Assembly: GCA_000969725.1 (NCBI GenBank)
Contig: JXSR01S034448.1
DNA: 46,915 bases
Origin: Ophiothrix spiculata
Taxonomy: Eukaryota > Echinodermata > Ophiuroidea > Amphilepidida > Ophiotrichidae
Reading direction: 5' to 3' (one strand)
The notes under the pieces were generated by a model. The model had not been told where the DNA came from. It saw nothing but the letters and a program-made list of their open reading frames with translations, and did no database searches. The position numbers were made by a program, and so were the translations under genes. Below are positions 38,701 through 41,239 of this stretch, one piece after another; within the stretch, counting starts at the first letter, position 1; every line of letters begins with the position of its first letter.

Positions 38701-41239
38701 TAATATCAGCTGGAATGGTAAGATCCGGAATGAAGACGTTCTGTCAAGAATCTCCGTCTGTCACTTTCATCCAAAAAGGACTTCTGCCACTTTCATCCAA
38801 AAAGGATCCTAGCTCGTATCACTGTCGCACATGTCACTTGTGTAGAATGAACAACATTCGCCTATCCAAACGAATTCTTATGGAACTGTCACTGCCACAA
38901 ACAGACAGGGAAAACAAAGGAAGAGATGGGAAGAAGACACCATTGTTGGCACCACCTTCCACAAGGCATATTTGGAAGCGCAAGATAGGAATAGATGGTC
39001 TGAATTTGTTCGAGGAGCCAACGTCCTATGGGACATTGTGCATAGATAGATAGATAACAGGGTTCAAATTTTATGGACAGTGGTCAACATTACTGGTGAT
39101 TTCTGTGTCATCACATCTGTCCCAACATGTGATTGTGTACTGAATACTGTGTTATGAAGTGATTATTTCACACATGTTTTTCAAATAAACTAGCTTACTT
39201 ATTGAACTTGCAACATTTTCATGTTTTTCTTTCCTTTTGTTTCATAATTTAGACACTGAGAAGGAAGAAGATAACTTGAAAGGTAAGTTTTTTTGAAGTA
39301 AGAATTTTATTTCAAATTATATAGTGTGCATTTCTCAGGATATTAATGCATTTAACATTGGGAACAATTTGTTGGAAATTTTTGAAGGTTTTTTAAGAGC
39401 CTATTTAAGCTGTATTGGGATAATTCTTTGAGGATGCTAGCAAGTTTCAAATCTTATGGACAGTGGTCAATATTACTGGTGATTTCTTTGTCATCACATC
39501 TGTCCCAACATGTGATTGTGTTTTCAACAACTCATTGTATCTCTATTACATGAGCGTTCCATTGTTGATTCATGATAAATCCACAGTTATTATTCAAATT
39601 AGCACGTCTCACACGGCACAGCGTTTACAAAAGTTTCAGAAGAGTATCTATATCTAACTCACATGCTGGGACTGAGTTCATAGCAATCAGAAGTAATCAT
39701 AACAGATGTTATCCATGAAATATGATGAATTTTAGCCAGAGTGCAGCATGTAATGCTTCTTGTCTTGATCCATAAAGAATACATGTAATTAAAATTGGAA
39801 ATAAAATGACATTTTCCAATTTACCTGTTAGTAATCGATCCAGTCAGGTTCAAAAAATAAGATTTTGTCTTAATTAAAAACGTTTGACAAGTAAAGATCA
39901 CAATGGTGTGGAAATATGAAGCTCTTCATGTTTTTAAATATGCTTAAAACTATTGATTTTCCAGCGCAAGGGCAGTTCCAAAAGGCCTCAAATAAAAAGA
40001 GAAAGAGAGACTCAGGTAGGTGAAAGTTAAAAGATATGACACTTAAAACACTTTTACTGTGTTTTAATTAAACATTTGTGTGAAGAAGGAATGTTCGTTT
40101 AAGTTTTTGCATTAAACTCGGCTGTGATATGCAAAAAAAATGAACCGCTAAATTTGAAATTTTCAAGTTAAATGCATTTCTGGGTAATTTGAGGGCACTC
40201 TTTTTTTTAAATCTCAACCTTCAACAGTAAACCATTTGGGAGATCAAACAAGTCACTCAGCCTATCGCAATTTTTTACCAGGCTAGTCTGGCTAAACAAC
40301 GTAACTCAATTAACATGTTAAGTCATGTCATGGTATTTATCTTCTCAAGATGCGTTGTTTTGCCAGACCCTCGCCCCCACCCCCACCGAGCTGTGAGATG
40401 GATAAAAAAGCCTGGCTCTTTTAGGGTAAAAGTTGAAAACAGACAACCATTGTAACTTATTAAAAGTGGTTTCATTGGAACTTTCAGTGCATTTTTCTGA
40501 AAACTGTGACATATGAGTTACATCTTTGTGGCACTTTCCATTGACAAAACTGGTGATTAAGATATCTGATTTTTCTTGAAAAAAAAACCATATACAGTGT
40601 TTGCTCATAGTTTTTACAGTTGTAATGTACATTTCCTCACAAATAAACGATTCTGTATAAAACCTTTAAACATTCTATCACGAAATGTATTTTGTCACCT
40701 AATGTCTTCAAATTAAGTAATTGGTTGCATCTGACTCCACATGATAAGAACCTTAATCTTATAACAAACCATTTTTTCACAATTAATTGAGTTGTTAACT
40801 TCATTCAAGAAAGAAAAATCACCCTGTGAACATGTTTAAAAAATGGAAAAAGACAGAAAATAGTAATTTTACAATGCTGGAAATATTGTGTACCTAACCT
40901 ATCCATATATTGCGAAACAAATGTTGGGCCATTGTTTCATGTATGTATTCAATTGTGCAAATTGATGTTTGTTAATAGCAGTAAACCTTTTAGTCATATA
41001 AGTCATAAAGTGCCCTACATGCCCTACATGATGGATGTGTTGCCAATTGTATTGTCATGAAGCAAATAATTAGTCCTGGAACTTTTACTAGTTTAATATA
41101 TGCAAGTTTAAGTTGATCTAGATGTACATGTTTGTATGACACAAATTCTTTACATTTTGTTTTGACATCAGATGATTGTGATAAAACAGAACGGAAAAGC
41201 CGCAGGGTCCGAAAGAACAAGATTAAACTGGATCTTTAG
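5547..41239 (+). CDS. AAA+-like P-loop ATPase with microexon-encoded charged tail (whole gene, spliced)
   Basis: I assembled 38 coding exons by hand from splice sites and phase. From the ATG at 5547 they give 806 codons plus TAG. The order is a short N-terminal region (about 1-113), an ATPase core (about 114-350) with Walker A GFPGCGKST (171-179), Walker B-like FGWDDVD (about 214-220) and sensor-1-like IMTTN (252-256), and a C-terminal domain to about 489. Then come nine residues from a 27-nt exon, 269 residues from 27 decapeptide microexons, and a basic tail with KKRKR and RKSRRVRKNK. Known: these motifs mark ATP-binding AAA+ or helicase-like enzymes. Inferred: nuclear location from the basic tail and a flexible charged linker from the repeats. 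The true start could lie in an unseen upstream exon. Substrate and family are unknown. Confidence 0.8.
6012..6297 (-). mobile_element. tRNA-derived SINE in intron 1
   Basis: Read on the minus strand, it has a tRNA-like head with an A box (TTGGCGCAGCGGTAGTTCC) and a B box (GGGTTTGAGTCCC). It continues into CTCCGGGTACTCC and a CATTCAAAACTGAAT stretch. This is the usual layout of a SINE with a tRNA head and a conserved body. The anticodon-stem region is not tRNA-like, so it is not a functional tRNA gene. Confidence 0.65.
6460..6616 (+). CDS. Coding exon 2
   Basis: The acceptor TTTGTTTTCAG precedes 6460 and the donor GATGGTG|GTAAGT follows 6616. It enters in phase 0 and leaves with one base (phase 1). 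The peptide runs NIGLQGKPKSKDD to RRYCINIDG, 52 residues, with no motif I recognise. Its phase matches exons 1 and 3, and the clean frame and strong sites support it. Confidence 0.8.
6667..6987. mobile_element. MITE with TAAAGGAGC... terminal inverted repeats
   Basis: The left end TAAAGGAGCCTGGTCCGAT and the right end ATCAGACCAAGCTCCTTTA are inverted repeats of about 20 bp. The 321-bp element has no coding capacity. TTAA sits at both boundaries, which may be a TTAA target duplication. It lies in intron 2, 50 bp after exon 2. Confidence 0.65.
8077..8350. repeat. Diverged direct repeat, about 75 bp, two copies
   Basis: Around 8085-8165 and 8265-8350 the segments TTTTTGCTATAACTCC, AAACTATA and ATATGAA...TCAAATTTTCAG recur in the same order. 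They are non-coding. Confidence 0.5.
8520..8775. repeat. AGGCCTGCC-rich degenerate repeat cluster
   Basis: Over 250 bp the words CAGGCCTGCCA, AGGCCTGTGG, GGCCATCCA and TAGGCC recur many times on both strands, with palindromic AGGCCT cores. This makes a local GC-rich patch inside the AT-rich intron. Frames on both strands (8555-8749, 8577-8798) are by-products of the repeat. Confidence 0.6.
9730..10022. mobile_element. MITE with 40-bp GCTGCTTTCATAC... inverted repeats
   Basis: The left end TGCTGCTTTCATACTAATGT (continuing CGCTTTGCAGCTTTGTCGC) and the right end ACATTAGTATGAAAGCAGCA are inverted repeats of about 40 bp. The interior is made of GCTTTGTCGCTTTGCAG-like words and a palindromic TTGAATTGAATTCAA. 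The length is 293 bp with no coding capacity. The 114-codon minus frame across it is a repeat effect. Confidence 0.75.
10023..11335. other. Rest of intron 2, no clear feature
   Basis: This is AT-rich intron sequence. One 82-codon plus frame (10907-11155) stays open and has mildly protein-like composition, but it lacks splice sites that fit the phase of exons 2 and 3, so I do not call it. The acceptor of exon 3 (TTTTTGCAAACAG) ends the interval. Confidence 0.4.
11336..11584 (+). CDS. Coding exon 3, Walker A exon
   Basis: The acceptor TTGCAAACAG and the donor CCACA|GTAAGT bound this 249-nt exon, phase 1 in and phase 1 out. It encodes a helical, Leu-rich stretch (LLLALEGLNRTNFPATLLLI), then the beta strand PLVCVSGF, the P-loop GFPGCGKST and helix AVRAGLSLVG. 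This is the nucleotide-binding motif of the protein and the firmest functional signal in the window. Lys and Ser/Thr of GKST are intact, so ATP or GTP binding is expected. Confidence 0.9.
11630..11850. mobile_element. hAT-type MITE with 8-bp target duplication
   Basis: The ends CAGTGGCGTAACC and TAGTTACGCCACTG form inverted repeats. An exact 8-bp target duplication TCTGTTGA flanks the element (11622-11629 and 11851-11858). The 8-bp duplication and CAG...CTG ends are hallmarks of hAT elements. The interior has a G-run of about 35 nt and is GC-rich. It lies 45 bp after exon 3 in intron 3. Confidence 0.85.
12369..12484 (+). CDS. Coding exon 4, Walker B-like exon
   Basis: The acceptor TTAATTTACAG and the donor AATCAG|GTATTT bound a 116-nt exon, phase 1 in and phase 0 out. 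It encodes MTLAAIETMQNNTCVPFGWD and then DVDSEKILEDVCVTSYNQ. The hydrophobic-to-acidic step VPFGWDD is a plausible Walker B, with the two Asp residues at about 217-218 of the model. Distance and order after Walker A fit an AAA+-like fold. Confidence 0.82.
12485..13147. other. Intron 4, nothing recognised
   Basis: This is AT-rich intron sequence without repeats or frames I can support. A pyrimidine tract (TTTTTTGTTTTTTTGGCCAACAG) leads into exon 5. Confidence 0.5.
13148..13236 (+). CDS. Coding exon 5, sensor-1-like motif
   Basis: The acceptor TTGGCCAACAG and the donor AAGAG|GTAAGA bound an 89-nt exon, phase 0 in and phase 2 out. It reads VASSRQHSTRQPLTVPIMTT then NIQEFKGGK and an Arg completed by the next exon. 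The PIMTTN strand matches the hydrophobic-Thr-Thr-Asn sensor-1 signature of AAA+ ATPases, and the downstream GKRVLDR could carry the arginine finger. Assignment is by motif only. Confidence 0.82.
13237..14749. other. Intron 5, mostly featureless
   Basis: Non-coding AT-rich sequence. Short words such as CAAAATTTA...AAATTTCATGAATT...ATCCCTTTGTGAAA and TTTAATTTCGCAAATTGTATCCC recur loosely near 13800-13890 and 14400-14530, suggesting an old repeat. No frame or RNA gene is supported. Confidence 0.4.
14750..14900 (+). mobile_element. Probable LINE 3'-end remnant
   Basis: GGACCCGATAGGCTTAATGC, TTTCCCAGTCCTCC and a terminal AATAAATTCTTATGTCTTATGTCTT resemble the 3'UTR and short-repeat tail of a CR1/L2-type LINE. 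No protein-coding part remains. It ends 28 bp before exon 6. Confidence 0.4.
14928..15207 (+). CDS. Coding exon 6
   Basis: The acceptor AAATTTACAG and the donor AAGCAG|GTATGT bound a 280-nt exon, phase 2 in and phase 0 out. It encodes RVLDRMVVLTFKRPDPPL, then a long charged, predicted-helical stretch (ADELEKVERAQRRLKDAESK), then LLIGLGEAIIDGTM and HNMSVLMWFTKQ. The start completes the sensor region; RVLDR could act as an arginine finger. The remainder looks like a helical domain C-terminal to the ATPase core. Confidence 0.88.
15577..15657. repeat. Intronic hairpin, 28-32-bp stem
   Basis: Positions 15581-15608 (AGTGGTTCTTGAAATGGTTC...) and 15626-15653 are near-perfect inverted repeats with a 17-nt spacer (CTGGTGTCAGCTGGTGT). 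Extending outward, TGTC/GACA also pair. A transcript would form a very stable hairpin in intron 6. It may be a tiny palindromic MITE or an unannotated small-RNA hairpin. Confidence 0.65.
15725..16190 (-). repeat. Minisatellite of about 130 bp, inverse orientation of that at 22.5 kb
   Basis: CAATTTGACACCTTAAA-like words recur at about 15742, 15870, 15989 and 16128 (spacing 119-139 bp). Each is followed by TTGAAATCGGACAAAGTTG, then TTGACC and GGTCA blocks. The units match the reverse complement of the 22.54-23.70 kb array. Small frames here are repeat effects. Confidence 0.75.
16272..16406 (+). CDS. Coding exon 7
   Basis: The acceptor TCTTTTCTTAG and the slightly weak donor GATGTG|GTTAGT bound a 135-nt exon, phase 0 on both sides (45 codons). 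The peptide runs VLLKINMANKMTDVLKFIDA, then SSQNEDDQSIMTRCMQAACN and MERDV. It is helical and Met-rich with no known motif. It continues the C-terminal helical domain begun in exon 6. Confidence 0.82.
16407..17436. other. Intron 7, no clear feature
   Basis: Non-coding, with a short CTGTCTGTCTGTC microsatellite near 16612 and a stretch rich in AAGGTCAT/GGTCAATAGATGTCAA words (16890-17290) that may be an old dispersed repeat. A pyrimidine-rich acceptor (TTTTAATTTTCCAG) leads to exon 8. Confidence 0.4.
17437..17695 (+). CDS. Coding exon 8
   Basis: The acceptor TTTTCCAG and the donor GGAAAC|GTAAGT bound a 259-nt exon, phase 0 in and phase 1 out. It encodes LQQVFVNHATNARSCCGMVV, SFHTATLSRLVGIEEAKIKG, AVRKLGGCNSKKIYLPAADK and ends VETLEGFPVFHAFWK. 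It resembles a compact winged-helix or DNA-binding type domain (alternating helix and strand, basic), but that is only an impression. It is the last ordinary exon before the microexon tail. Confidence 0.85.
17696..18837. other. Start of intron 8, nothing recognised
   Basis: AT-rich intron DNA with no supported frame, RNA gene or paired repeat. Confidence 0.45.
18838..19255. mobile_element. Diverged MITE, same family as 44439-44964
   Basis: It begins ACACTACTGATCAAAAGCATTTGCGCA and is similar throughout to the reverse complement of 44439-44964. Shared blocks are AAAACGTAATTATTATA, TAATCTATGTTTCCT and GTCATAAGTTTTC, with an AGAAGAAAGTGTACAGTATG-like stretch. The start is clear and the far end is ragged. 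It is non-coding. Confidence 0.7.
19322..19348 (+). CDS. 27-nt microexon, start of tail
   Basis: The acceptor TTTCCTTTCTCCAG and the donor CATCCAG|GTAAGT bound 27 nt, phase 1 on both sides, encoding (H)LTEKDEHP plus a G carried into the next codon. The peptide resembles the later decapeptides (TEKDE), but the flanking introns are not of the repeat type. It may be the ancestor of the array or an early diverged member. Confidence 0.75.
19349..20479. other. Intron with diverged module and a SINE tail
   Basis: The first 600 bp have no clear identity, apart from a C-run near 19956. From about 20160 a diverged copy of the array intron begins (GGAGCCTGTTCAAG..., later CATATGTCCCAACATGTCAC). It is interrupted at about 20222-20297 by a SINE-like tail with GGCGCTATATAAATGG and (ATT)n, a common 3' end of marine invertebrate SINEs. 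Confidence 0.5.
20480..20509 (+). CDS. Array microexon 1
   Basis: The peptide is DTEKEEDNLK, with the first Asp codon completed by the G ending the previous exon. The acceptor CATAATTTAG and the donor GAAAG|GTAAGT are the standard array sites. 30 nt, phase 1 in and out. Confidence 0.85.
20858..20887 (+). CDS. Array microexon 2
   Basis: The peptide is ETKKGEDNLK, the most divergent N-terminal half in the array (Glu at 1, Gly at 5). Acceptor TTTAG, donor GTAAGT, preceding intron 348 nt. 30 nt, phase 1-1. Confidence 0.85.
21017..22035. mobile_element. Fold-back element with about 115-bp arms around an N gap
   Basis: The left arm 21017-21139 (AAGGGGGAATATGCCTTTGA...GAACGGAAG complement) and the right arm 21910-22035 (CCATAACTTTTGAACGGAAG...AAGGCATATTCCCCCTTAA) are inverted copies of about 115 bp. 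The interior is all N. The element sits in the intron after array microexon 2. Frames reported across the gap are not real. Confidence 0.75.
21150..21909. other. Assembly gap, 760 N
   Basis: Run of N between the two arms of a fold-back element. A long palindrome is a likely cause of the assembly break. The gap could still hide a microexon, though its flanks are not array sequence. Confidence 0.95.
22063..22260. repeat. Three short tandem copies, about 60 bp
   Basis: The phrase GCCAAAGGCTTTGG...GGGTTCTGTATCTCACATGT occurs three times in direct order, with TTTCTTTCTGCTTC between copies. It is non-coding; frames here are repeat effects. Confidence 0.6.
22540..23705 (+). repeat. Minisatellite, about 130-142-bp unit, around 9 copies
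   Basis: CAAATTGTTCGTCTTGGACC-like words begin at 22576, 22718, 22860, 22990, 23101, 23231, 23360 and 23490 (spacings 142, 142, 130, 111, 130, 129, 130). A decayed unit follows. Each unit carries TCAACTTTGTCCGATTTCAA and a run of GGTCA half-sites such as GGGGTCAAAGGTCA. It lies in the 3.1-kb intron between array microexons 2 and 3. Units stay open in several frames, which is not evidence of coding. Confidence 0.85.
24014..24043 (+). CDS. Array microexon 3
   Basis: DTKKEEDNLK, the consensus form. It follows the longest intron of the array (3126 nt) that holds the fold-back element and the minisatellite; the 250 bp before it are module sequence. 30 nt, phase 1-1. Confidence 0.87.
24368..24397 (+). 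CDS. Array microexon 4
   Basis: DSKKKEDNLK. It has the same peptide and nearly the same bases as microexon 24, and the following exon also matches microexon 25, so the pair is a duplicated block. 30 nt, phase 1-1, intron before it 324 nt. Confidence 0.87.
24760..24789 (+). CDS. Array microexon 5
   Basis: DTEKEEDNLK. Followed by a SINE dimer in its downstream intron. 30 nt, phase 1-1. Confidence 0.87.
24839..25039 (+). mobile_element. SINE-like family A, dimer copy 1 left unit
   Basis: It begins CCCTAACCCCACTGAATCTC after AAATTTAA and ends TTAGGGTTAG, with a B-box-like GGGTTCAAATCCAGG. Compared with the right unit it has an internal deletion of the GCTGCCATGGCAG core. It forms a tandem dimer with 25065-25324. 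Confidence 0.65.
25065..25324 (+). mobile_element. SINE-like family A, dimer copy 1 right unit
   Basis: Full-length type unit: CCACTGAATCTCACAATATC, CCAAATACGTCATAGACC, GCCATGGCAGCGCC, GCTCAGTGGCTTGACATAG, B-box-like GGGTTCAAATCCAGG and a GTGTTAA end. A short spacer containing ATATGGGTCTATGC joins it to the left unit. Confidence 0.65.
25411..25440 (+). CDS. Array microexon 6
   Basis: DTEKDEDNLK (Asp at position 5). 30 nt, phase 1-1, standard TTTAG/GTAAGT sites. Confidence 0.87.
25793..25822 (+). CDS. Array microexon 7
   Basis: DTKKEEDNLK. Its upstream intron (from about 25607) is almost identical to that of microexon 14 (from about 28873), so microexons 7-8 and 14-15 are copies of one two-exon block. 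30 nt, phase 1-1. Confidence 0.87.
25957..25986 (+). CDS. Array microexon 8
   Basis: DTKKDEDNLK (GAC at position 5, where its twin microexon 15 has GAA). The intron before it is only 134 nt, the short form made by loss of the central module. 30 nt, phase 1-1. Confidence 0.87.
26036..26237 (+). mobile_element. SINE-like family A, dimer copy 2 left unit
   Basis: It sits at the same site as dimer copy 1 (AAATTTAA|CCCTAACCCC), with the same internal deletion. It has a B-box-like GGGTTCAATCCAGG and a GGGGTTAAAA end. Confidence 0.65.
26265..26530 (+). mobile_element. SINE-like family A, dimer copy 2 right unit
   Basis: Full unit with GCTGCCATGGCAGCGCC, GCTCAGTTGCTTGACATAG and the B-box-like GGGTTCGAATCC. 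It ends TAGTGTTAA before AGATTATTTC of the host intron. Confidence 0.65.
26614..26643 (+). CDS. Array microexon 9
   Basis: DTEKEEDNLK. The donor is GTACGT, not GTAAGT, shared with microexons 12 and 16. All three follow a SINE dimer, so they belong to one sublineage. 30 nt, phase 1-1. Confidence 0.86.
27078..27107 (+). CDS. Array microexon 10
   Basis: DSKKEEDNLK. The acceptor is in the variant GTTTGCATGATTTAG context, also found at microexon 21. The intron upstream (26800-27050) is largely non-module sequence, partly resembling 20030-20090. 30 nt, phase 1-1. Confidence 0.86.
27458..27487 (+). CDS. Array microexon 11
   Basis: DNEKDEDNLK, the only copy with Asn at position 2. Its acceptor context is GTTCCATAATTTAG, shared with microexon 26. 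30 nt, phase 1-1. Confidence 0.86.
27537..27738 (+). mobile_element. SINE-like family A, dimer copy 3 left unit
   Basis: Same insertion site and internal deletion as dimer copies 1 and 2; B-box-like GGGTTCAAATCCAGG; ends GTGTTAGGGTTAG. Confidence 0.65.
27764..28010 (+). mobile_element. SINE-like family A, dimer copy 3 right unit
   Basis: Starts TAACCCTAACCCCACTG, has GCTGCCATGGCAGCACC and the B-box-like GGGTTCGAATCCAGG, and ends GTATTGTTAA. About 15 bp around the CCAAATACGTC segment are missing. Confidence 0.65.
28096..28122 (+). CDS. Array microexon 12 (27 nt)
   Basis: DTEEEDNLK: one whole codon (a Lys or Glu) is missing and the frame is kept. It is the only array exon with a length change. 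The donor is GTACGT. Phase 1-1. Confidence 0.85.
28159..28373. mobile_element. Truncated copy of the 34228-35272 fold-back element
   Basis: It matches 35083-35275 closely (AACTCCTCTGGCGCTTCAAA, CAAGTGGAGACATCAGGC, TTCTGGGACACACTGTAT) and ends with a small duplication of the terminal TTCTGGGACACACTGTATAA. Only one end is present. Confidence 0.75.
28620..28649 (+). CDS. Array microexon 13
   Basis: DTEKEEDNLK with AAA instead of AAG at the fourth codon. 30 nt, phase 1-1. A lone family A SINE unit follows in the intron. Confidence 0.86.
28699..28876 (+). mobile_element. SINE-like family A, single unit
   Basis: Left-type unit (CCCTAACCCCACTGAATC, B-box-like variant TGTTCAAATCAAGG) cut off at TTTTTAAACGAA, where the joint to the 25607-type block begins. 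The joint marks a recombination point. Confidence 0.6.
29059..29088 (+). CDS. Array microexon 14
   Basis: DTKKEEDNLK. Twin of microexon 7, with an almost identical upstream intron. 30 nt, phase 1-1. Confidence 0.87.
29223..29252 (+). CDS. Array microexon 15
   Basis: DTKKEEDNLK, base for base like microexon 14. Preceding intron 134 nt. Twin of microexon 8. 30 nt, phase 1-1. Confidence 0.87.
29314..29462 (+). mobile_element. SINE-like family A, 5'-truncated unit
   Basis: It starts within the unit at GCCTAAGTAAAAATATCCC and runs to GTGTTAGGGTTAA. It is closest to the single unit at 28699, sharing GACCGTGAAGCATTAGGTCA. Confidence 0.6.
29463..30499. other. Unique intron stretch between microexons 15 and 16
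   Basis: About 1 kb with no module similarity, no supported frame and no clear TIRs. It separates two remnants of a SINE dimer, so it is probably a large insertion whose ends I cannot define. Confidence 0.4.
30521..30707. mobile_element. hAT MITE nested in a SINE
   Basis: The ends CAGGGGTTCTCGATTAAA and ATTTGAGAAGGCCTG are inverted repeats. The exact 8-bp target duplication GTCTATGC (30513-30520, 30708-30715) falls in the SINE-dimer spacer. Inner GGGCCAAATTTAGACCC and GGCCGGATTTGGCCCGC are typical of hAT MITEs. 187 bp. Confidence 0.88.
30748..31020 (+). mobile_element. SINE-like family A, right unit
   Basis: TAACCCTAACCCCACTGAAT through GCTGCCATGACAGCGCC, GCTCAGTGGCTTGCCATAG and the B-box-like GGGTTCGAATCCAGG to GTTAGGGTTA. 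It is the partner of the spacer broken by the hAT MITE. Confidence 0.65.
31107..31136 (+). CDS. Array microexon 16
   Basis: DTEKEEDNLK, donor GTACGT as in microexons 9 and 12. Preceding intron 1854 nt. 30 nt, phase 1-1. Confidence 0.86.
31271..31369. mobile_element. Half of a 170-bp MITE, cut by the next element
   Basis: It matches the left half of 33691-33860 and 35676-35845 (AGACCACTTTCATATGTCCC, GTGCGCAATGCG) and stops at CTTCTAATA, where the 31370 element begins. Confidence 0.7.
31370..32185. mobile_element. Fold-back element with about 140-bp arms
   Basis: Arms about 31400-31535 and 32045-32180 are inverted copies (AAAAAGTATGATACATTCTC, TAATAGAGACCATTACCTTT, AATTATGGTCAATTTTGTAAA and complements). 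The left outer end is CAGGGTGTATCAAAAAGAAG; the right outer end is eroded. The 510-bp centre has no long frame. Confidence 0.7.
32291..32320 (+). CDS. Array microexon 17
   Basis: DSKKEEDNLK. The donor is the weak form GTAATTTTTT, not GTAAGT, so this exon may be skipped often. 30 nt, phase 1-1. Confidence 0.8.
32649..32678 (+). CDS. Array microexon 18
   Basis: DTKKEEKNLK (Lys at position 7). The acceptor is AATTCAG, a form shared only with microexon 22; the donor is GTAAGA. 30 nt, phase 1-1. Confidence 0.85.
32816..32845 (+). CDS. Array microexon 19
   Basis: DTEKDEDNLK. The intron before it is 137 nt. The pyrimidine tract is slightly changed (GGTTTTACTTGCC). 30 nt, phase 1-1. Confidence 0.86.
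32980..33009 (+). CDS. Array microexon 20
   Basis: DTKKEEENLK (Glu at position 7). Same peptide as microexon 22, with similar sequence following (AATTTAAAATAGCGCACATT). 30 nt, phase 1-1. Confidence 0.87.
33066..33320 (+). mobile_element. SINE-like family B copy
   Basis: Starts TTAACCCTAACTCCCAAAC and ends GACGTGTTAGGATTATGG. On the minus strand it shows a B-box-like GGGTTCAAATCC. Inverse copy of 3785-4003. Confidence 0.65.
33353..33617 (+). mobile_element. SINE-like family B copy, adjacent
   Basis: ATAACCCTAACTCCC... to ...GTTAGGGTTAT, with fully complementary 11-bp ends. Very similar to 33066-33320, in the same orientation and 30 bp away. It has a 9-bp internal duplication (TATGGCCTATGGCC). 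Confidence 0.68.
33691..33860. mobile_element. 170-bp MITE with 28-bp inverted repeats
   Basis: The ends AGACCACTTTTGTATGTCCC and (diverged) GTTACACACGAAAGTCGTCT are inverted repeats. TAT on each side may be the target duplication. Inserted in a module intron at AAGCTGTAT|TGGGATAATTC. Confidence 0.75.
34096..34125 (+). CDS. Array microexon 21
   Basis: DSKKDEDNRK, the only copy with Arg at position 9 (CGG for CTG). Acceptor context GTTTGCATGATTTAG as in microexon 10. 30 nt, phase 1-1. Confidence 0.85.
34228..35272. mobile_element. Fold-back DNA element with about 210-bp arms
   Basis: The left arm (from GTGTGTCCCAAAATGAAG) and the right arm (to TTATTCTGGGACACAC) are diverged inverted copies over about 210 bp; inner blocks such as TTCTAGAAGTGAGC and GCTCACTTCTAG pair. 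About 640 bp lie between the arms with no transposase-like frame. It interrupts the module intron after TTGGAAATTTTTCA. A partial copy is at 28159-28373. Confidence 0.75.
35513..35542 (+). CDS. Array microexon 22
   Basis: DTKKEEENLK. The acceptor AATTCAG is like microexon 18 but the coding half is like microexon 20, suggesting a recombinant copy. 30 nt, phase 1-1. Confidence 0.87.
35676..35845. mobile_element. 170-bp MITE, second full copy
   Basis: Ends AGACCACTTTTGTATGTCCC and GGGACACACGAAAGTCGTCT. It has the same insertion point in the module as 33691-33860, so the element was duplicated together with the module and did not insert twice. Confidence 0.78.
36060..36089 (+). CDS. Array microexon 23
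   Basis: DTEKEEDNLK. The pyrimidine tract is shortened (TTTTCCTTTCCATAATTTAG, with TTTGTTGC lost). 30 nt, phase 1-1. Confidence 0.85.
36365..36759. other. Assembly gap, 395 N, probably hiding one module
   Basis: The left flank ends GATGTGATTATTTCA and the right flank starts GAACTTACAACATTTTC. In intact modules these are only about 30 bp apart. If the gap length is real, the excess of about 365 bp equals one module, so one more microexon is likely inside. Confidence 0.6.
36809..36838 (+). CDS. Array microexon 24
   Basis: DSKKKEDNLK, identical peptide to microexon 4. 30 nt, phase 1-1, immediately after the gap. Confidence 0.87.
37191..37220 (+). CDS. Array microexon 25
   Basis: DTEKEEDNLK. 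With microexon 24 it repeats the microexon 4-5 pair. 30 nt, phase 1-1. Confidence 0.87.
37366..37693. mobile_element. MITE with TCATAGATTTAAAGGGGAG ends
   Basis: Inverted ends TCATAGATTTAAAGGGGAG and CTCCCCTTTAAATCTATGA, with the direct repeat TTGGGA on each side (37360-37365, 37694-37699) matching the module's own TATTGGGATAATTC. 328 bp, relatively GC-rich, no frame worth calling. Confidence 0.82.
38006..38035 (+). CDS. Array microexon 26
   Basis: DSKKEEDKLK (Lys for Asn at position 8). Acceptor context GTTCCATAATTTAG. 30 nt, phase 1-1. Confidence 0.86.
38211..39056 (+). pseudogene. LINE reverse-transcriptase relic inside the array
   Basis: Frames in order give GCFLSPDLFNVILS (RT motif), then HQLSKKYGMEISIPKTKAM, FEYLGVTLTPPND, NPVFLYGCEIWTI and EAFEMRC-stop-RKILNISW. 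The catalytic YxDD region between NVILS and HQLSKK is deleted, a TAA interrupts after FEMRC, and the frame shifts further on, so it is dead. The 3' end is a short GATAGATAGATA tail. It interrupts the module at AGCATGGTTCA / GGGTTCAAATTTT, between microexons 26 and 27. It resembles RTE/L1-type C-terminal sequences and is unrelated to the LINE at 1.3-2.4 kb. Confidence 0.82.
39253..39282 (+). CDS. Array microexon 27 (last)
   Basis: DTEKEEDNLK. The module downstream continues to about 39520 and then breaks off into unique DNA, marking the array's right edge. 30 nt, phase 1-1. Confidence 0.86.
39521..39964. other. Unique intron after the array
   Basis: No module similarity, no repeat pair and no supported frame. 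Ends in the acceptor TTGATTTTCCAG. Confidence 0.45.
39965..40015 (+). CDS. 51-nt exon with basic KKRKR cluster
   Basis: The acceptor GATTTTCCAG and the donor GACTCAG|GTAGGT bound 51 nt, phase 1 on both sides. With the G carried over it reads AQGQFQKASNKKRKRDS. KKRKR is a good match to a classical monopartite nuclear localisation signal. Because it is also symmetric, it too could be skipped. Confidence 0.8.
40016..41171. other. Last coding intron, nothing recognised
   Basis: AT-rich intron; a 95-codon minus frame (40345-40632) has no features of a gene. The acceptor is TTTTGACATCAG. Confidence 0.45.

Noticed and set aside
38449-39053. Two open frames as host genes
   Set aside because: They are parts of the broken LINE reverse transcriptase.
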